Assembly: GCA_023398575.1 (NCBI GenBank)
Contig: JAEWSC010000068.1
Span: 1-16,344, forward strand
DNA from: Bacillota bacterium
Lineage (GTDB): Bacteria; Bacillota; Clostridia; Christensenellales; Aristaeellaceae
Length of the DNA stretch: 16,344 nucleotides
Reading direction: 5' to 3'
A model generated the notes under the pieces. It was not told where the DNA came from. It searched no databases and was given only the letters and a program-made list of their open reading frames with translations. Positions 12,630 through 16,344 of the stretch are shown here, one piece after another. How positions within the stretch are numbered: position 1 is the stretch's first letter; each line of letters starts with the position of its first letter. Made by a program: the position numbers and the translations under genes.

Positions 12630-13865
12630 ATGATGCATTTAAGAGAAGATTGTGACTTTATTGTTAGGCAAGCGATATCAGCCGTTCAGCCGCATGCCGC
12701 CGTTGCAAGGGCATTGAATGGGAAGATATTCGGCAAGGGCAGAGTTATATTGGTTGCCATTGGTAAAGCGGCCTGGTCCATGGCAGATGCTGCCAAACAA
12801 GTATTGGGCAAGACCATCCACCAAGGAATTGTTATCACCAAATATGGGCATTCCATGGGTGAGATCAGCGGCATATCTATCTATGAAGCCGGCCATCCGA
12901 TTCCCGATGCCAATTCGTTTATGGCAACTGAGGCGGTACTTGCCGCCACATCAAACCTAACGGATACAGACACTGTGCTGTTTTTGATATCAGGCGGCGG
13001 GTCTGCTTTATTTGAAGCGCCTCTCATCAGCGCGGAACAGTCCGCTGACCTTACCAGTCAACTGTTAAAAAGTGGTGCAAATATCATTGAAATGAATACC
13101 ATACGCAAGCGCTTCTCCAAGGTAAAGGGAGGACGTTTTGCGCTGCATTGCCAGCCCGCGCATATCTATTCCATCGTATTATCAGATATCATTGGTGATC
13201 CGCTGGACATGATCGCATCCGGCCCTGCCCATCCGGACAGCAGCACCACGGAGGATGCCATACTCATTGCCGATAAGTATCGTTTGAACCTTACAAATGA
13301 TATGAAAGCGCTGCTGCAGAAAGAAACACCAAAGCACCTTAGCAATGTAGAAACGGTGGTTACAGGCAGCGTACGCGAATTGTGTAATGCCGCAGCGAAG
13401 GCAGCCGGCGAGCTTGGCTATCGACCATTGATCCTCACTGATTCGCTGGACTGTGTGGCACGGGAAGCTGGTTCCTTTTTTGCCGCTCTGTCCCGCTACC
13501 ATCAAAGCGGCACAGAGCCCATAGCCGTAATCGCAGGCGGAGAAACGGTGGTGCATGTCACAGGATCAGGCCTTGGCGGCCGCAATCAGGAACTGGCACT
13601 CTCTGCTGCGCTTGGAATCAGCGGCCTTAACAAAACAGCGGTATTCTCATTCGGTTCTGATGGTACAGATGGCCCAACCGATGCGGCGGGCGGCTTTGTT
13701 GATGGAAATACAGCAGCTCATTTGTCTCAGCTGGGAATGGATGCCTATCAGTCTTTGCAGAACAACGATGCCTATCATGCACTGAAAGCATGCGGTGGCT
13801 TAATCATTACCGGGCCGACCGGCACCAATGTCAATGATGTTTCGGTTTTATTGATCCGGCACTGA
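12630..13865 (+). CDS. Glycerate 2-kinase, MOFRL (GckA/TtuD) family
   Basis: 411 residues. ATP-dependent kinase making 2-phosphoglycerate from glycerate and feeding lower glycolysis. The N-terminal DUF4147 domain carries AIGKAAWSM (43-51, with K46), FLISGGGSALFEAP (118-131), NTIRKRFSKVKGGR (156-169) and SDIIGDPLDMIASGP (185-199). The C-terminal MOFRL domain carries GGRNQELAL (316-324), GSDGTDGPTDAAGG (342-355) and GPTGTNVNDV. NTIRKRFS has R where many relatives have H (NTVRKHLS). The start is ATGATG; the second ATG (12633) is slightly better spaced from GGAGTGA, a two-base-pair-codon ambiguity without consequence. It is unlike the GlxK/GarK-type kinase more usual beside CdaR in Firmicutes. 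Cytosolic. Confidence 0.93.
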   Translation: MMHLREDCDFIVRQAISAVQPHAAVARALNGKIFGKGRVILVAIGKAAWSMADAAKQVLGKTIHQGIVITKYGHSMGEISGISIYEAGHPIPDANSFMATEAVLAATSNLTDTDTVLFLISGGGSALFEAPLISAEQSADLTSQLLKSGANIIEMNTIRKRFSKVKGGRFALHCQPAHIYSIVLSDIIGDPLDMIASGPAHPDSSTTEDAILIADKYRLNLTNDMKALLQKETPKHLSNVETVVTGSVRELCNAAAKAAGELGYRPLILTDSLDCVAREAGSFFAALSRYHQSGTEPIAVIAGGETVVHVTGSGLGGRNQELALSAALGISGLNKTAVFSFGSDGTDGPTDAAGGFVDGNTAAHLSQLGMDAYQSLQNNDAYHALKACGGLIITGPTGTNVNDVSVLLIRH

Positions 13866-13932
13866 TAATTGCTATCATTGATTGTCTCATGTCTTTTTTA
13901 GGGTTTGTCACATTAATTCTATCTCTACCCAT

Positions 13933-13979
13933 TGCAGGCTGCACACGCCATATAAATGGCAACAGTCTGCATTTTTATT
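13933..13979 (+). terminator. Terminator of the glycerate locus
   Basis: TGCAGGCTG (13933-13941) pairs with CAGTCTGCA (13963-13971) with one G-U pair. A nested GCCAT/ATGGC hairpin lies in the loop, and TTTTTATT follows. It ends transcription after the kinase gene. Confidence 0.75.
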
Positions 13980-14087
13980 CATCAGACATATGTATGAGAG
14001 AGGATCATATTCATCAACGATTTGACATACATTAAGTCAGTAGTCTGCTTTCCATTTTAATAGAAAATCAATTTTATAAAGTGCGTA

Positions 14088-14116
14088 TTGACATTCCACA
14101 AATGATATGATAACAT
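14088..14116 (+). promoter_or_regulatory. Probable promoter of the GH127 gene
   Basis: A perfect -35 TTGACA (14088-14093), a 17-bp spacer, and a -10 TAACAT (14111-14116). The predicted start is near 14123, giving a leader of nearly 200 nt that contains three operator repeats. Confidence 0.65.
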
Positions 14117-14129
14117 TCTTTTACAAGCT

Positions 14130-14224
14130 ATTTAAACGATTAAATTAATTGCTATTTTTTTATTCAAATATTTAAACGATTAAACACACACTCACTCCTT
14201 TAACCGAAAATTTAAACGATTATA
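14130..14224 (+). promoter_or_regulatory. Three operators with exact 40-bp spacing
   Basis: The 11-mer ATTTAAACGAT, extended to TTAAA in the first two copies and TTATA in the third, occurs at 14130, 14170 and 14210. The core TTTAAACGATTAAA is a near-palindrome centred on CG, the layout typical of LacI-family operators. The copies lie downstream of the TTGACA promoter and upstream of the GH127 gene, so they probably mediate sugar-responsive repression. No regulator gene for them is in the window. Confidence 0.75.
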
Positions 14225-14319
14225 TCCACAAAATGCGTTAGCTATCAAACCAAAATTTGCGAAAAGATGAAACTTTCTGTAGCTGCAATCCAAATTTATA
14301 AGCATAGGATGGATGGTTT

Positions 14320-16230
14320 ATGATGCATGTAAAGACCCTACCTCTAAGGAGTATTCATGTTTCAGATGGCATATTGCAGGAAATGCAGAAGCTTGTTAAG
14401 GAAAAGGTGCTCACCTATCAATGGGAGGCCTTGCATGACCGTGTGGAAGGTGCGGCCAAAAGTCATTGCATTGAGAACTTCCGCATTGCAGCAGGAATGG
14501 CTCAGGGTAATCACTATGGCGTAGTTTTCTTAGACAGCGATTTGTATAAGTGGCTGGAGGCTGCCGCTTATTGCATTGAAGTGTTCTGCGATCATGAGCT
14601 GGAGGCACTGGCCGACGAGGCTTGCGAGCTGATCAGCAAAGCGCAGGGCAGCGATGGATACATCAACACCTACTATACGATTAAGGAACCAGATCTTCGC
14701 TTTACAAACCTGCAGGAAGGCCATGAACTGTACTGCGCCGGCCATTTTTTCGAAGCAGCCACCGCATATTACAATGCAACCGGGAAAAGGCTGATTCTTG
14801 ATACTGCCTGCCGATTTGCCGATTATTTAGCAACAGTTTTCGGAACAAAAGAAGGTCAAATTCTTGGGTATCCGGGACATCAGGAGGTCGAGGTTGGCCT
14901 TACAAGGCTATACGATGTGACCGGCAATACCGCCTATCTTGATCTTGCATCTTACTTTATTGCCCAGCGCGGACAAGAACCGCTCTATTTCGAACAGGAG
15001 CGGAAAAAGCCAAATTTCAAGGACATTTTTAACCTCCCGGTGATTGCAGAACGAACATATGCGCAGACTCATACCGCCCCTGTTCATCAAACCGAGGCGG
15101 TCGGCCACGCTGTGCGCGCGCTGTACATGTACAGTGCCATGGCAGACCTGGCAAAAGCCAAGGGCGATCCAGATTTGAAAACTGCATGTGAAAAACTATA
15201 CCTTAGCGTTTCAAACCGGCGCATGTATATAACCGGCGGTGTCGGCTCCACAGAGCACGGCGAGAGCTTCACCATCGATTTTGACCTTCCCAATGATACC
15301 ATGTATTGCGAAAGCTGTGCCTCTGTTGCGCTGATGATGTTCTCCTCGCGCATGGCAGCATTGACTGGTGAGGGGGGGTATTATGACACGGTGGAACGCG
15401 CCTTTTTCAATCAGGTGCTTGGCGGTATTGCCCAGTCGGGGACTGAGTTTTTCTATGTAGGGCCACTGGCTGTCAATCCCCATGCATGCTGCGGAAATCC
15501 CGGCTTTCACCATGTCAAGCCAGTACGCCAAAAGTGGTTCGACGTCGCCTGCTGCCCAACCAATATCGCACGGACCATTATGAGCATTGGGCGCTATGCG
15601 TTTGGTGCAGACGACGACACGCTGTATATTCATATTCCCATTGCCTCCAGAATACATGCAGATCGCTTTTCCCTTGCACTGCACTCCCATTATCCCTTTG
15701 GTAATACGCTGCGCATTGAAGTATCAGAGTTGCAGCAAAACGTTGCTATCAGGCACTCTGGGCTTGCACCTGTGAAGGATATCCAGATCAATGGGCAAAA
15801 GACCGTATTACCCATTGAGCATGGTTACTATCATTTAAAAGCTTTGCAGCCGGGGGATGTGGTCGAAGTGACGTATGACCTTCAACCTAGATATGTGGTA
15901 TCACATCCCAAGGTATTAAACAACGCGGGCAAAGCAGCTGTTATGCGTGGGCCAATTGTTTACTGCGCCGAGCAGGCAGATAATGCAGATGGTGTCTTCC
16001 ATTTACGACTCCCCCACACCCCCGGATTCACAGAATCCAAGACGTTTATCGACAACGGCTCCATTGCCTTAACAACCCATGGTACGAAGGCCACTTACGC
16101 TGACAACGATTCGCTGTATCAGTATCAATTGCCCAAATGGGAAGAGGCTGATATCACATTAATCCCCTACCATCTGTGGGCCAACCGCGGTGAAGGGGAG
16201 ATGCAAGTGTATCTGAACGTTGCAGATTGA
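14320..16230 (+). CDS. GH127 beta-L-arabinofuranosidase (DUF1680 family)
   Basis: 636 residues, close to the 650-660 residues of HypBA1-type enzymes, which release L-arabinofuranose from beta-linked arabino-oligosaccharides with a cysteine nucleophile held by zinc. The (alpha/alpha)6 barrel domain carries SHCIENFRIAAG (48-59), SDGYINTYY (111-119), GHELYCAGHFFEAA (134-147) and GHQEVEVGLTRLY (186-198). The zinc/catalytic set is visible: E315 in TEHGESF (acid/base), E331 and C333 in YCESCASVA, and C411-C412 in VACCPTNIART, of which C411 is the expected nucleophile. A C-terminal beta-sandwich region follows (about 430-636). No signal peptide, so it acts in the cytosol on imported oligosaccharides. 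The start ATGATG follows AGGATGG. Specificity is inferred from the family. Confidence 0.93.
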   Translation: MMHVKTLPLRSIHVSDGILQEMQKLVKEKVLTYQWEALHDRVEGAAKSHCIENFRIAAGMAQGNHYGVVFLDSDLYKWLEAAAYCIEVFCDHELEALADEACELISKAQGSDGYINTYYTIKEPDLRFTNLQEGHELYCAGHFFEAATAYYNATGKRLILDTACRFADYLATVFGTKEGQILGYPGHQEVEVGLTRLYDVTGNTAYLDLASYFIAQRGQEPLYFEQERKKPNFKDIFNLPVIAERTYAQTHTAPVHQTEAVGHAVRALYMYSAMADLAKAKGDPDLKTACEKLYLSVSNRRMYITGGVGSTEHGESFTIDFDLPNDTMYCESCASVALMMFSSRMAALTGEGGYYDTVERAFFNQVLGGIAQSGTEFFYVGPLAVNPHACCGNPGFHHVKPVRQKWFDVACCPTNIARTIMSIGRYAFGADDDTLYIHIPIASRIHADRFSLALHSHYPFGNTLRIEVSELQQNVAIRHSGLAPVKDIQINGQKTVLPIEHGYYHLKALQPGDVVEVTYDLQPRYVVSHPKVLNNAGKAAVMRGPIVYCAEQADNADGVFHLRLPHTPGFTESKTFIDNGSIALTTHGTKATYADNDSLYQYQLPKWEEADITLIPYHLWANRGEGEMQVYLNVAD

Positions 16231-16344
16231 TAACCAGCGGCATGTGGTGCATAACAATTTTGCAGTGCTTGAAGGTCAACCTCAAAGAATTGGCATGTCC
16301 ACTTTTTCTAAACGCAGTAATACACAGATGTGTATTCAATAAAA
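16231..16344. other. Downstream of the GH127 gene, no feature seen
   Basis: 114 bp to the window edge with no gene start and no convincing terminator. Confidence 0.4.

Overview
The window looks like Firmicutes (Clostridia-like) chromosomal DNA. Shine-Dalgarno sequences are strong (AAGGAGG type), the SOS box is of the Gram-positive type (GAAC-N4-GTTC), the tRNA 3' end encodes CCA, and the gene families are common in gut Clostridia. No species is claimed.

Left part, about 1-9505: most or all of an integrated element. A tyrosine integrase sits at the left edge (65-1303, minus). At 9483-9505 there is an isolated tRNA 3' end (T-loop, T-stem 3' strand, acceptor 3' strand and CCA) with no cloverleaf in front of it, followed by a perfect terminator. 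This is the expected scar of integration into a tRNA 3' end, and the reconstituted tRNA should lie just left of base 1. Inside the element, in order: the integrase; a gene-free 1.06 kb array of degenerate ~184-bp units, each with an extended -10 promoter followed by an intrinsic-terminator-like hairpin; a C-terminal remnant of a DUF3987 helicase/primase-like protein; a tight run of small unknown genes ending in a terminator; a first cluster of short hairpins with TTGAAT-type centres; a minus-strand SOS cassette (SRAP protein, then a LexA-box-controlled Y-family polymerase and two small unknown genes); a second, larger cluster of the same hairpins; about 600 bp with no recognised gene; and integrase arm-like repeats before the tRNA scar.

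Right part, 9551-16344: ordinary chromosomal metabolism, all on the plus strand. A CdaR-type regulator, a GntP-family permease and an MOFRL-type glycerate 2-kinase form a glycerate uptake and phosphorylation locus. A GH127 beta-L-arabinofuranosidase follows, preceded by a TTGACA promoter and three near-identical operators spaced exactly 40 bp apart.

The most unusual content is non-coding: the promoter-hairpin array (1473-2533) and the two clusters of covarying mini-hairpins that bracket the SOS cassette. Other observations are an ATA codon where the integrase start should be and a 15-bp tandem duplication at the polymerase start.
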